The notes beneath the pieces are model-generated. The model worked only from the letters and a program-made list of their open reading frames with translations. It was not told the origin of the DNA and did no database searches. From Actinomycetota bacterium (GTDB lineage Bacteria; Actinomycetota; Actinomycetes; S36-B12; UBA10799): 11,866 nucleotides of DNA. Position 1 is the first letter of the stretch. Every line of letters begins with the position of its first letter. A program made the position numbers and the translations under genes. The stretch covers positions 3,757 to 15,622 of the forward strand of contig DMNR01000375.1 of the NCBI GenBank assembly GCA_003452655.1, read 5' to 3'. Below, piece by piece: positions 1-7,700 of this stretch.

Positions 1-78
1 GCCTTGACGATTGTGCTTGGAATCATCCCGCAGCCCTTCCTCGATCTCGCTGAGAAGGCATCGATCTTCGTTCGCTAG
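1..78 (+). CDS. nuoN: NADH-quinone oxidoreductase subunit N, C-terminal end (partial)
   Basis: An open frame enters from the left edge and ends at TAG 76-78, giving 25 residues that end in KASIFVR. The piece reads as the end of a last membrane helix (ALTIVLGIIPQP) followed by a short amphipathic tail (FLDLAEKASIFVR), which matches how I remember actinobacterial NuoN ending. NuoN is an antiporter-like membrane subunit of respiratory complex I, which oxidises NADH and reduces menaquinone. The polyprenyl diphosphate synthase starting 23 bases downstream supports the call, because that pair is common in actinobacteria and links complex I to quinone side-chain supply. Only the tail is visible, so the call rests on a short match plus context. 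Confidence 0.65.
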   Translation, partial: ALTIVLGIIPQPFLDLAEKASIFVR

Positions 79-101
79 CTGGTCTAAGACATACTGGAGC
101 A

Positions 102-1097
102 GTGGTGAGCGCAGTCAACAGTTACGACCTCGGTGACGAGCGCCTCAACGCAGATGTCGCAACGGGTCTTGCTGAGGTTGAGGTTCGGCTCGCTCAGGCT
201 GTCAAGAGCGATGATGACTTCATCTCGGCCGCTGCCAAGCACCTAGTCGATGCCGGCGGCAAGCGGTTTCGCCCGTTGCTCGCAGTGCTTGCTGCCAATC
301 TGGGTGATCCGGGTGCCCCCGGAGTCACTGATTCCGCCGTCGTCGTAGAACTGACCCACCTAGCGACTCTCTACCACGATGACGTGATGGATGAGGCTCC
401 TCGTCGACGCGGTACCGACTCCGCGAATGCACGCTGGGGGAATACCGTTGCGATCCTCACCGGTGACTTCCTCTTCGCCCGAGCCTCGGACATGCTGGCT
501 GATCTGGGACCCGAGGCCGTCCGGATTCAAGCGCGCACCTTCGAACGACTGGTGACCGGTCAAATCCACGAGACAGTCGGTCCGGCAGATGGTCAAGATC
601 CAGTCGAACATCACCTGCATGTCCTCGCGGACAAGACCGGCTCCTTGATTGCCACCTCCGGTCGGTTCGGTGCGATGTTTGCCGGGTGCGACGAGGCAAC
701 GGTCGAAGTAATGACGAGGTATGGCGAACGAATCGGTGTGGCCTTCCAGTTGGCAGATGATCTTGTGGATGTTGCTAGCGACGGTGACACCTCAGGCAAG
801 ACGCAAGGTACGGATCTGCGAGAGGGAATCCTGACTCTTCCTGCCTTGATTGCCATGCAATCCTCTGACCCGGCAGATGCCCGCCTTCAGGATCTGCTGT
901 CGCGTCCTTTGCCCGACGATGCGGAGCACGCGGAGGCCATCGAACTGCTCCAACGGCACTCGGCGTTCGAAGAAGCGCGTGCGGTTGCCCGTAGTTGGGC
1001 TGACGAGGCCCGCGAATCGGTGGCGGGCTTGGAGTTCGGCCCAGTCCGCTCGGCGCTGGAGGCGCTGTGCGACTACGTGGTCACGCGCACTGGTTGA
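102..1097 (+). CDS. Polyprenyl diphosphate synthase (trans, long-chain; likely menaquinone side chain)
   Basis: A 331-residue protein of usual family length, all-alpha and cytoplasmic. It condenses isopentenyl diphosphate units onto an allylic diphosphate. Visible motifs are GGKRFRP (52-58), which binds isopentenyl diphosphate; the first Asp-rich motif DDVMD (93-97) inside HLATLYHDDVMDE; and the second, DDLVD (219-223), followed by GKTQGTDLREG. The Asp pairs bind Mg-diphosphate. The residue five before the first Asp is Ala88, small rather than aromatic, which in this family goes with longer products. That fits a menaquinone side chain, and the nuoN neighbour supports a role in respiratory quinone synthesis; the product length is inferred. 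Two GTG codons (102 and 105) compete as start. GGAG at 96-99 is better spaced for 105, so the true protein may be one residue shorter. The stop lies 4 bases before the next start. Confidence 0.93.
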   Translation: MVSAVNSYDLGDERLNADVATGLAEVEVRLAQAVKSDDDFISAAAKHLVDAGGKRFRPLLAVLAANLGDPGAPGVTDSAVVVELTHLATLYHDDVMDEAPRRRGTDSANARWGNTVAILTGDFLFARASDMLADLGPEAVRIQARTFERLVTGQIHETVGPADGQDPVEHHLHVLADKTGSLIATSGRFGAMFAGCDEATVEVMTRYGERIGVAFQLADDLVDVASDGDTSGKTQGTDLREGILTLPALIAMQSSDPADARLQDLLSRPLPDDAEHAEAIELLQRHSAFEEARAVARSWADEARESVAGLEFGPVRSALEALCDYVVTRTG

Positions 1098-1101
1098 TCG
1101 C

Positions 1102-2964
1102 ATGCTGGCAAATCAGTCGAAGGTCGTGTCATGGCTCGCGGCAACTGCTTCGGTCTTGCTCGCGGGCGCGTGCAGCGCACAACCGACATCATCTGAAACC
1201 ACCGTCAATGCGCTTTGGTACGGCAAACAGAAGGATGGCAGTGTCGCTCAAGGCGTCACGAGGGTGACGATTGCGACTGCCACCTCCGACCAAGCCGGAT
1301 TTCAGGTTGACCTCTCAGGGTTCGAATCAGCTAGCGCTGGGGCATATTGGAATTCGGCAGCGAGGTCAGCGGCCGCAGTGGCTGTGCTCTCCTCAGCGAC
1401 GGACCCACGTGACCTCACCGTGAAGTTTGGTGTCGAAGAGAAGATCGACGGGCCTTCCGCCGGAGGGCTGTTGGCTGCTGGTATTCGCGCGGATATTGAA
1501 GGGGCCGCTATCCCGGCAGATAAGAGCATGACGGGAACGGTCCTTCCCAATGGTGGGATCGGGCCGGTCGGTGGAATCCCAGCGAAGTTGCGGGCGGCCA
1601 AAGAAGCGGGAATCACTACGGTTCTGATCCCCAAAGGGCAGGTCACTTCGACCGATCCGGCGTCTGGATCAACCGTCAACGTTGTTGATGAGGCTCGGCA
1701 ATTGGGTGTTGAGGTGCACGAGGTTGCTTCCGTTGCCGAGGCCACGACTCAACTGACGGGTACCGATCAAAAATCCGACCAGGCAGATGCGGGACCAATC
1801 GATGAGGGGCTCCTGACCGTTGTGACGGCGGCGGCAAATGACGCCCTTCTTGATGTTGCCCGCACCCCCTTGGCAAGTTCACGCCAGACGAGTGTTGTTC
1901 GCACCCGACCAGCGGTTTCCAAACAGGTGAGCGATTACGTGCGCAACGCCAAAGCAGCGCTCGCTTCCAATGAACCGATCAAGGCGCTGACCAATGCAAC
2001 AGCAGCGGCGAGACTCAGTCACTCGTGGAATGCCCGTGTCGCCGCAGTCGACAAAGCGTCCCAGGTGGGTAGTCGTGCTGCTACTGCCGAACTGTCGGCA
2101 ATGGCGCAAGCACTCGCTACGCAGATTGAAGGGCAAATCACGCAGGCTTCGCAAACGCCGGCCCAACACCAGGAACAAGCGGTTGGACTTGCGGATGCGC
2201 TGAGTTGGGGAACGGATGCATTGTCCCGGACGACTTCGGTCAACACCCGACTTCAACGCGGCGGTGCGGGCCAAACGCCGGAGGTCGTCGGCACTGAAGC
2301 TGCCGATCTTGCCGAGTCCCGCTACAACGCCGACTTCATGCTAAAGACCGCTGTTGCCGCGCTCGCGACCATCGGGAAGCAGCCTGTTAATGGCGACTCC
2401 AGCACGCCCTTCCTATCGTCCTACGCAGACTTCCTCGCCGACGCCGCGGAGGCGAACGCGCAATACTTCGAGCAAATGGTGAAGGCTGCCGGTACGGAAG
2501 CGACGAACAACAAGGTCTTGCAAGATGACTTGGAGGTCGTGGCTGCCGGCCGTGCTCGTTGGGACACGGTCAAGTCTGGGACGACAGGTCCACAGGTTTC
2601 GGTGAAGTTGTCGCAGGCGATGTCGCGCTACATCGATTCGACGGTCTTGATCGCCAGCTCCGGGGTGGTGGCGGCGACGAGCGATTCCGCAGCAACCTCG
2701 CGCATCGATGTTCTTGATGGCGCCGCGCTGGCGGCCCAACAGGCATTGGCAACGGCCACAACAGCGCGGGAAGCCCGGGTGATGGCTGCTCGTGGTCTAG
2801 ACAGTTCCTACACGCGGTGGAGCGATTCATGGGGAGCAGGCCTCACTGCAGCAGCATCCGTCAGCGGCCAAGCCGACCAGATTGAGCTTGAGGGACTCGT
2901 CTACCAGTGGTTCGCAAATATGCAGGCGGCGATCACTCTCGCACTGAATCAGGCAACGAAGTAG
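1102..2964 (+). CDS. Lipoprotein with a Lon-type (S16) Ser/Lys protease domain and no ATPase
   Basis: A 620-residue protein starting at ATG 1102, four bases after the preceding stop. The frame is open further upstream but only inside the synthase gene. Residues 1-23 form a hydrophobic signal ending LLAGA before Cys24, a lipobox, so the protein is probably lipid-anchored outside the membrane. Residues 30-200 match the Lon proteolytic domain: DGPSAGG with nucleophile Ser119, MTGTVLPNGGIGPVGG, and the general-base Lys162 in GGIPAKLRAAKEAG, followed by TTVLIPKGQ. Ser and Lys are 43 residues apart, as in E. coli Lon (Ser679/Lys722). There is no Walker A/B AAA+ module and no evident PDZ domain, unlike cytosolic Lon or YlbL-type proteins, so it should act without ATP. 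Residues 210-620 are Ala/Thr/Ser-rich and look helical; I do not recognise that part. No strong Shine-Dalgarno is seen, so translation is probably coupled to the upstream gene. Substrates are unknown. Confidence 0.85.
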   Translation: MLANQSKVVSWLAATASVLLAGACSAQPTSSETTVNALWYGKQKDGSVAQGVTRVTIATATSDQAGFQVDLSGFESASAGAYWNSAARSAAAVAVLSSATDPRDLTVKFGVEEKIDGPSAGGLLAAGIRADIEGAAIPADKSMTGTVLPNGGIGPVGGIPAKLRAAKEAGITTVLIPKGQVTSTDPASGSTVNVVDEARQLGVEVHEVASVAEATTQLTGTDQKSDQADAGPIDEGLLTVVTAAANDALLDVARTPLASSRQTSVVRTRPAVSKQVSDYVRNAKAALASNEPIKALTNATAAARLSHSWNARVAAVDKASQVGSRAATAELSAMAQALATQIEGQITQASQTPAQHQEQAVGLADALSWGTDALSRTTSVNTRLQRGGAGQTPEVVGTEAADLAESRYNADFMLKTAVAALATIGKQPVNGDSSTPFLSSYADFLADAAEANAQYFEQMVKAAGTEATNNKVLQDDLEVVAAGRARWDTVKSGTTGPQVSVKLSQAMSRYIDSTVLIASSGVVAATSDSAATSRIDVLDGAALAAQQALATATTAREARVMAARGLDSSYTRWSDSWGAGLTAAASVSGQADQIELEGLVYQWFANMQAAITLALNQATK

Positions 2965-3015
2965 CGACTGCTCAAACTGATTCGGCACATCAGCTCGCCG
3001 TGATTTAAGCCCGCG
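2965..3015. other. Short convergent intergenic gap
   Basis: Fifty-one bases lie between the stops of two convergent genes. I looked for a bidirectional terminator. There is only a weak CGGC/GCCG pairing with a 10-base loop and no T-tract on either strand, so I do not call a terminator here. Confidence 0.5.
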
Positions 3016-3831
3016 CTAGTTGACGCCAATCTGCCGTCGAATCCAGTCGCCGTAACTGCTGCCTGTCGATTGCCAGTCATCATTTTGACCAGGGACGCCG
3101 CAGCTCTCGTTGTTCAGTCCACGCAGCGTGCCAGCAACGTACGGGGTGGAAAGCGGTGTCCCATCGTCGGCGAATCCTTTCCGCGCCCAGACATATGGCG
3201 CTCCGCTGTCGAAGACGCAAGTGCCCGACCCTTGACCCGCTGGGCGACCACCGCAGAACACGCCGTCTTGACCGCCATCGCACGTATCGTTCGCCGCAGT
3301 CGACTGCGGCGTCCAATCGAGGACTTGTGCGGCGGTCTTGGTATTGCCGTCTGTGCCCCAACCGAGAGTGATCGCCTTTGCGCCCACAACGTAGGGAGCG
3401 TTTTCTCCTTGGTCGATCAGCTCGAGAGGTTTTACCGCAGACGGCTTGTCGAGTTCGATCAATGCCAGGTCGACGTTGTCATTGGGGTAGTCGACGAATC
3501 TCTTGGCTTCAATCAGTTCGCCACCCTGGGTGCGATCGACCGAACCGATTCGGACCTGCCATCGGTCAGGGTTATCCGTCAGTGCGTTGTTGTGGCAGTG
3601 CTTTCCGGTTAAAACCCACGTCGGGGCGATGAGCGAACCTCCACACGGTGCACCGGCCGCGAGCTGAGTGGACGCCATCCAGGGGAACTGGCCCGCTTGC
3701 GCAGTCGTACCCACAACCGTGCCACCTTGTTCTTCGGGAGCACTTTGCGCGCCGTCTTGCCCACTTCCGCAGGCGGAAACCAGCGTGAGTGCGAGCAGAG
3801 CGGCACAGGCAAAGGCGAGGCGCAGCTTCAT
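3016..3831 (-). CDS. Trypsin-fold (S1) serine protease lipoprotein with altered GDSGG motif
   Basis: A 271-residue protein read on the minus strand. Residues 1-20 are a signal peptide ending LVSA before Cys21 (lipobox), followed by a Gly/Ser/Gln-rich tether. The chymotrypsin-like domain begins near VVGTTAQAGQFPW (39-51). The triad is complete: His78 in LTGKHC, Asp121 in NDNVDLALIEL and Ser209 in CVFDSGAP. Likely disulfides are Cys63-Cys79, Cys184-Cys193 and Cys205-Cys244, at the family's standard places. Two residues are odd. The usual GDSGG is FDSGA, so the Gly that forms the oxyanion hole (chymotrypsin 193) is Phe207. Position 189 of the S1 pocket appears to be Gly203, not the trypsin Asp, so cleavage after Arg/Lys is not expected. 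It should sit on the outer face of the membrane. It converges on the Lon-domain lipoprotein and is divergent from the small lipoprotein at 4195. Only a weak GGTGAT ribosome site precedes ATG 3831. It could be an active protease of unusual specificity or a weakened homologue. Confidence 0.85.
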   Translation of the reverse strand: MKLRLAFACAALLALTLVSACGSGQDGAQSAPEEQGGTVVGTTAQAGQFPWMASTQLAAGAPCGGSLIAPTWVLTGKHCHNNALTDNPDRWQVRIGSVDRTQGGELIEAKRFVDYPNDNVDLALIELDKPSAVKPLELIDQGENAPYVVGAKAITLGWGTDGNTKTAAQVLDWTPQSTAANDTCDGGQDGVFCGGRPAGQGSGTCVFDSGAPYVWARKGFADDGTPLSTPYVAGTLRGLNNESCGVPGQNDDWQSTGSSYGDWIRRQIGVN

Positions 3832-3884
3832 GGTCGATCATCACCGGACTCTTGGTAGCGAGGTCGATACGCGTGGGGACTCAG

Positions 3885-3902
3885 CCCACCATAGATGGTT
3901 GG
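3885..3902. promoter_or_regulatory. Imperfect palindrome upstream of the S1 protease (possible operator)
   Basis: The arms CCCACCAT and ATGGTTGG flank a central AG. Five inner pairs are perfect (ACCAT/ATGGT), one pair is mismatched, and two outer pairs match. The centre lies about 62 bases upstream of the protease start codon, a usual place for a regulator site or the base of a promoter. Its function is inferred from position and symmetry only. Confidence 0.3.
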
Positions 3903-3915
3903 TGTCTCGCATCGA

Positions 3916-3955
3916 GGTCGCCCGATGTCCAGTTCCGCCGCGCCACCGGGCGACC
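3916..3955. repeat. 9-base perfect inverted repeat, arms 31 bases apart
   Basis: GGTCGCCCG (3916-3924) is exactly complemented by CGGGCGACC (3947-3955), with 22 bases between. The arm centres are 31 bases apart, close to three helical turns, so both arms would face the same side of the DNA. No T-tract follows on either strand, which argues against an intrinsic terminator. It lies 85-124 bases upstream of the protease start, in the divergent promoter region. Confidence 0.4.
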
Positions 3956-4116
3956 CTCCGACTAAAGGCGGAAGCACGTTACGCAGCGTAGCCGGGATAC
4001 ACCCGATCGGCCTAGAAGATCATCCTCAACTCAAGGTGCGTTCCTGATCAGTGACAAAGTTTGTTGAATCCGTCGCTGCCCACAGTGCAGCGGCGAAATT
4101 GGGCGCGAGGTGAGTT

Positions 4117-4173
4117 GTGAAGTTGGTTCGAGCACTGCTCGGGAACGCAGCTGGCGCGGCCGCTTCGCGGTAA
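4117..4173 (+). other. Possible 18-codon upstream ORF before the small lipoprotein gene
   Basis: GTG 4117 is preceded by a GCGAGG ribosome-binding sequence (4105-4110) at a six-base spacing and encodes MKLVRALLGNAAGAAASR before TAA 4171-4173. It ends 21 bases before the lipoprotein start and is in the same reading frame. The lipoprotein start itself has no clear ribosome site, so the short ORF could deliver ribosomes by re-initiation or act as a leader. A chance ORF remains quite possible. Confidence 0.25.
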
Positions 4174-4194
4174 CGGTCGCTGTCGCCCTGGCAT

Positions 4195-4776
4195 GTGGTC
4201 AGCCGTGCGTCAGTGGCCCTGCTGTTATTGGTTACTGGACTCCTGCTGGCGGCTTGTTCGTCACCCACCGCTGCCGACTACAACTTCGGATCGGACGCGA
4301 CGGCGGCAATGCCCGCCGAAGTTGATGGCCGAATTGCGCAAGCGAGTCCCGAGGCGGAATCGACCCTTGAGCAGCTCAAACAGCTGGCACCAAATCTGAC
4401 CAACGCCAAGGCAGCCACGATCTCAAGCGCCAACGGCGATGAGGTTGGCGCCGTTTCGCTGTTCGTGCTGCAGGGTCCGACGAACTCGCTCAATGCGCTT
4501 GAGGACCGGATCTCGGTGGCGATGGGCTCGGGACGCGAGGCGAAGCTGTCAGGTCCGGAGGGAACCGCTCGGTACCAATATCGCCAGAGTCAGGTTCAGG
4601 TCGCGGGGCTTGATACAGCTGTGGTGTCGACAGTTGATGGCTCCGGCAAGAGCGTCGAATCGTGGGCGTTGGTCAGGCCGAAGGATGATGTCCTTATCGC
4701 TGGTCGAGACATCGGCAACAACCAAGAGGCATTGATTGCTGGCATTGAAGCAACACTGGCGAAGGCCCAGGGATAG
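4195..4776 (+). CDS. Small lipoprotein of unknown function
   Basis: A 193-residue protein starting at GTG 4195, the only usual start (ATG/GTG/TTG) between the in-frame TAA at 4171 and the signal peptide. Residues 1-20 form a typical signal with Leu-rich core and LLAA before Cys21, a clear lipobox. The mature part (about 170 residues) opens with a helical stretch (about 35-70) and continues as alternating strands and helices ending in ALIAGIEATLAKAQG. It has no cysteine besides the lipidated one. I do not recognise a family. Two bases separate its stop from the giant gene's ATG, so the two are almost surely one transcript and translationally coupled. A role as membrane-bound partner, chaperone or anchor for the giant exported protein is an inference from that coupling. 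There is no clear Shine-Dalgarno at 4195. Confidence 0.8.
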   Translation: MVSRASVALLLLVTGLLLAACSSPTAADYNFGSDATAAMPAEVDGRIAQASPEAESTLEQLKQLAPNLTNAKAATISSANGDEVGAVSLFVLQGPTNSLNALEDRISVAMGSGREAKLSGPEGTARYQYRQSQVQVAGLDTAVVSTVDGSGKSVESWALVRPKDDVLIAGRDIGNNQEALIAGIEATLAKAQG

Positions 4777-4778
4777 CC

Positions 4779-7700
4779 ATGGGAGCCTTTGGTCGCCGTA
4801 GCGTATTCACTAAGCGTGCAGGTGCAATTTGTTGTGGCGCGAGCGTTGCCCTTGTTCTTGGTGTCGTCGGGCAGGCAGGCCCAGCGTCAGCGTTACCTGC
4901 GGCGGCCGACAATCCACTGTCGCAAGCTGACCCGATGCGCGCGACGCTCGACGGCGCTCCCCTTGCCAACGAGTCCGCCAAGCCGTATCGCGCTGACATG
5001 CTGGTGCCCAGCTTCGCCTACTTCAGTAGCGCCCATGTTGCGCCTACTGCGGTCCAACCTGGCCAGGCAGCTCCTCCGGCATCATTTGACACCTCAAATG
5101 TGGTTCGGATTATGAAGGTTACGGTGGACAAACCGGCCGACGCCAACACTCGGCTGGAAATCAAGGTCAGCAACACAGGCCTTATGCAGATTGCGAAACA
5201 AGCAGGGAATGTTGGGCTGCGTCCCGGGGCAAACATCGACCTTACGACTGCACTGAAGTCCGTGTGTGTTGACGGTTCCACCAAACTCGAAGGTGGCACG
5301 GGCACGTACGGGTTCGACGCAGTTAGCTGCACCCTCGACCCCGCCAAGTTCGACGCCGGGAGTGCACAGGCTGCCGGGACTGAGCAAGCGAAGGTTGTTC
5401 CGCCGCCATCTGATGGCTTTGGAGCGGGCGCCCCCACAGGTGGAAAGGCGACGGCAGTCGACTCGCAGACGACCCTCCCGATTGGCCTTATTGCCAAGGG
5501 GGCGGCGAGGGCGAGTTCCGAACGCGCCAAGAATCTCGACGCTTGGTTGTCCGAAGTTTCCGGTGGCTCCATTCCTGACGGAAGCCCGGGCGCGAACGTT
5601 GAGCAAGACTTGACGGTCAAGGATGCAGTCAAAGTAACGTCCGGTAGTGGTTCGGCCAAGGCGGCCGATCTGAAATGGAAGCAGTGTTTCCTGCCGAAGC
5701 AAGAGGGGCTGGCATTCCGTGCCGCGTGCTCACCCGATGTGAGCCAAACCCTCGACTTCGGTGGAGCGAAGATTGCTCCCCGAACCGTTGCGGGAGCCGT
5801 GCCCCAGGACACCACTGCAAATCAGAGTTACGGAGCGCTCAACCCCGGTGACACCTGGACCGGAAACTTCAGCCTGAACAACTCCGGGTCGATGTTTGGC
5901 TTCGCGGGACCGTCGCCCTTCACCGGCCCGAACCCTGACCCGAAGTCATACGGAAAGTCAGCGAAACATGCGAAGTACCCGCCGACACAGTTCAACTACA
6001 CGCCCTACTTGTTGACCGACCTCGGGCCGAACTCCGTGACCGGCTTCTCAGTTCGAGACGAGCAGCATCCGTCGCAGTCTTTCGGTGATTGCCGAGACAT
6101 CCCGAAGGACAAGGCCAAGAGTCCGCTGGCCGCCACCGTTCCACCTGAGGTGGCCGCCGATGCGATGACCGTGTGTGGGATTACCCAGAACGAAGCACTC
6201 ACCGTCAATCCGCTCTTGAGCTTCGACTCGAATACGCGCGCACCTGGGTTGTCAGCATGGGACACAAGCAATTCCCGTGGGCAGGCTGCAACTGCCACCT
6301 TCCGCAGTTCCTACACGGTTCCACTGAATGTGCTTGAGGAAGTCGCCAACGATCCGCGCTGGACCGTGGAATACCGGCAAGTGAAGTCAATGAAGTACAC
6401 CGATGACAACGGGGCACCCCTGCCGGAACCGACAGTGGTGACGGAGACCGTTCCCGAGTATGTGTCCAAGGCGGCGCCACAGGCGTGGGCATGGGTCCCG
6501 GACAACTGCAACGTGATCGCCGGAATCAACTACTGCGGTGCGACGGCGCGCGATGACACTAAAGCTGGTCCAACCGGACTCAAGATGGTCAAGGTTGCCG
6601 AAGCGCCCGCATTCGAACGTCGGATCTGCGGCAACTGCTGGCCGACCCCGAAGGTATATGAGAACGACTGGACGTTCCCAGACGCAAATAACGCCGCCGC
6701 TCGCAAGTCCCGCGGGGCTACCAACATCATGCAGGGCCAGCACGCGTACCTGGCGGTGCAAGGAATCAATCAGGCGCAAACTCCAGGAGACTACGAACGA
6801 CTCAAGATCTCCGTGGACCACATTCCCGCCGGGGTTTCGGTCACCGGAATGAAGTTCATCAAACTCCCGAGCAAGAAGCCGGAACCGAACCCGGAGGCAG
6901 GCCAGCAATTCCAGGAGAACCTCTGGAACACAGCGATTCCTGACATCTTTAACTGCCAGACCTCGCCATCCAACGACGGAACCAAGGACGCAACCACGAA
7001 GACGACGTGCAGTTTCAAACCTGAGAAGCTTCCGCTGCTCAAGGGCAACGGACCCGGCGGCACAAAGCAGAACATGTGGGAGACCGGAAAGTACGCGGCG
7101 CTCTTTGAAATCAAGGCTGCCGAAAATGCGCCGCCGACTGCAAACGGCGAACTTGACGAAGTCACCACGAGCTTTGAGTACCCGAACTTCAAGCAGGGTG
7201 CAGCCGCCATGGGCATCGGCCCTAAGGAACGACTTGCTGCGACGTTCACCGTCATCCCGGCCGACAAGGCTGCGGTTTCCGCGACTATCGACGTGAAGGA
7301 TCAGGACCAGGTCAAGAAGGGCGCGTATCCGTGGAAGCCGTACGACGGTTCCGAGGTCGCTGTGAATGTTGGTGGCAGTGAAGCGCTGAAACTCAACTTC
7401 AAGAATGAAGGACAACGCTGGGTTCGACCCGGCGAAAAGGTCACCGTCGATGTTGTTGCACCGCCCGGTGTCAAGGTCGGTGACGTGGCAACGGATTACG
7501 ACCTTGACGGCCCGGGTGGCGATCAAAGTGAACGAAGCAAGGATCGGAACTACCGCGATGGGGATCGCGAGGAACTGACGTCACTTGGTGAACGCTGGGT
7601 GTGTGAGGGTGCGCGAACGATTGACGGCGGCGCAACAACTGTCATCCACGGGGCGGAACGGAAGTGGGCGGTTGATGCCCGCAAGTGCTCACTTGAGATC

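Larger units (their letters stand above)
3832..4194. promoter_or_regulatory. Divergent intergenic region, 363 bases
   Basis: This stretch must hold the promoters of the minus-strand protease and of the plus-strand lipoprotein/giant gene pair. I see no conserved protein-coding frame across it. It contains an operator-like palindrome (3885-3902), a widely spaced 9-base perfect inverted repeat (3916-3955), and a possible short ORF with its own ribosome site (4117-4173). I could not pick convincing -35/-10 pairs for either direction by eye, so no promoter is placed. Confidence 0.5.

Noticed and set aside
850..1101. Upstream extension of the Lon-domain lipoprotein frame into the polyprenyl synthase gene
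   Set aside because: The extension is Arg/Ser-rich, overlaps a clearly real gene in another frame, and would bury the signal peptide and lipobox that begin at ATG 1102.
2965..3015. Possible bidirectional terminator between convergent genes
   Set aside because: Only a 4-base pairing with a 10-base loop is visible, and there is no T-tract on either strand.
4044..4051. CTGATCAG 8-base palindrome
   Set aside because: It is too short and isolated to separate from chance; no second copy or longer symmetry surrounds it.
4026..4268. 80-codon open frame on the minus strand between the divergent genes
   Set aside because: It overlaps the start and signal peptide of the lipoprotein gene, has no ribosome site or recognisable domain, and its composition looks like antisense of coding or intergenic DNA.
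5018..5815. 265-codon open frame on the minus strand
   Set aside because: It is antisense to the N-terminal part of the giant gene, with no start context, domain or partner gene on that strand.
6387..7526. 379-codon open frame on the minus strand
   Set aside because: It lies wholly antisense to the giant gene, which has consistent coding character, signal peptide, cysteine pairs and repeats. The antisense product is Arg/Val/Leu-rich without motifs, as expected for the complement of GC-rich coding DNA.
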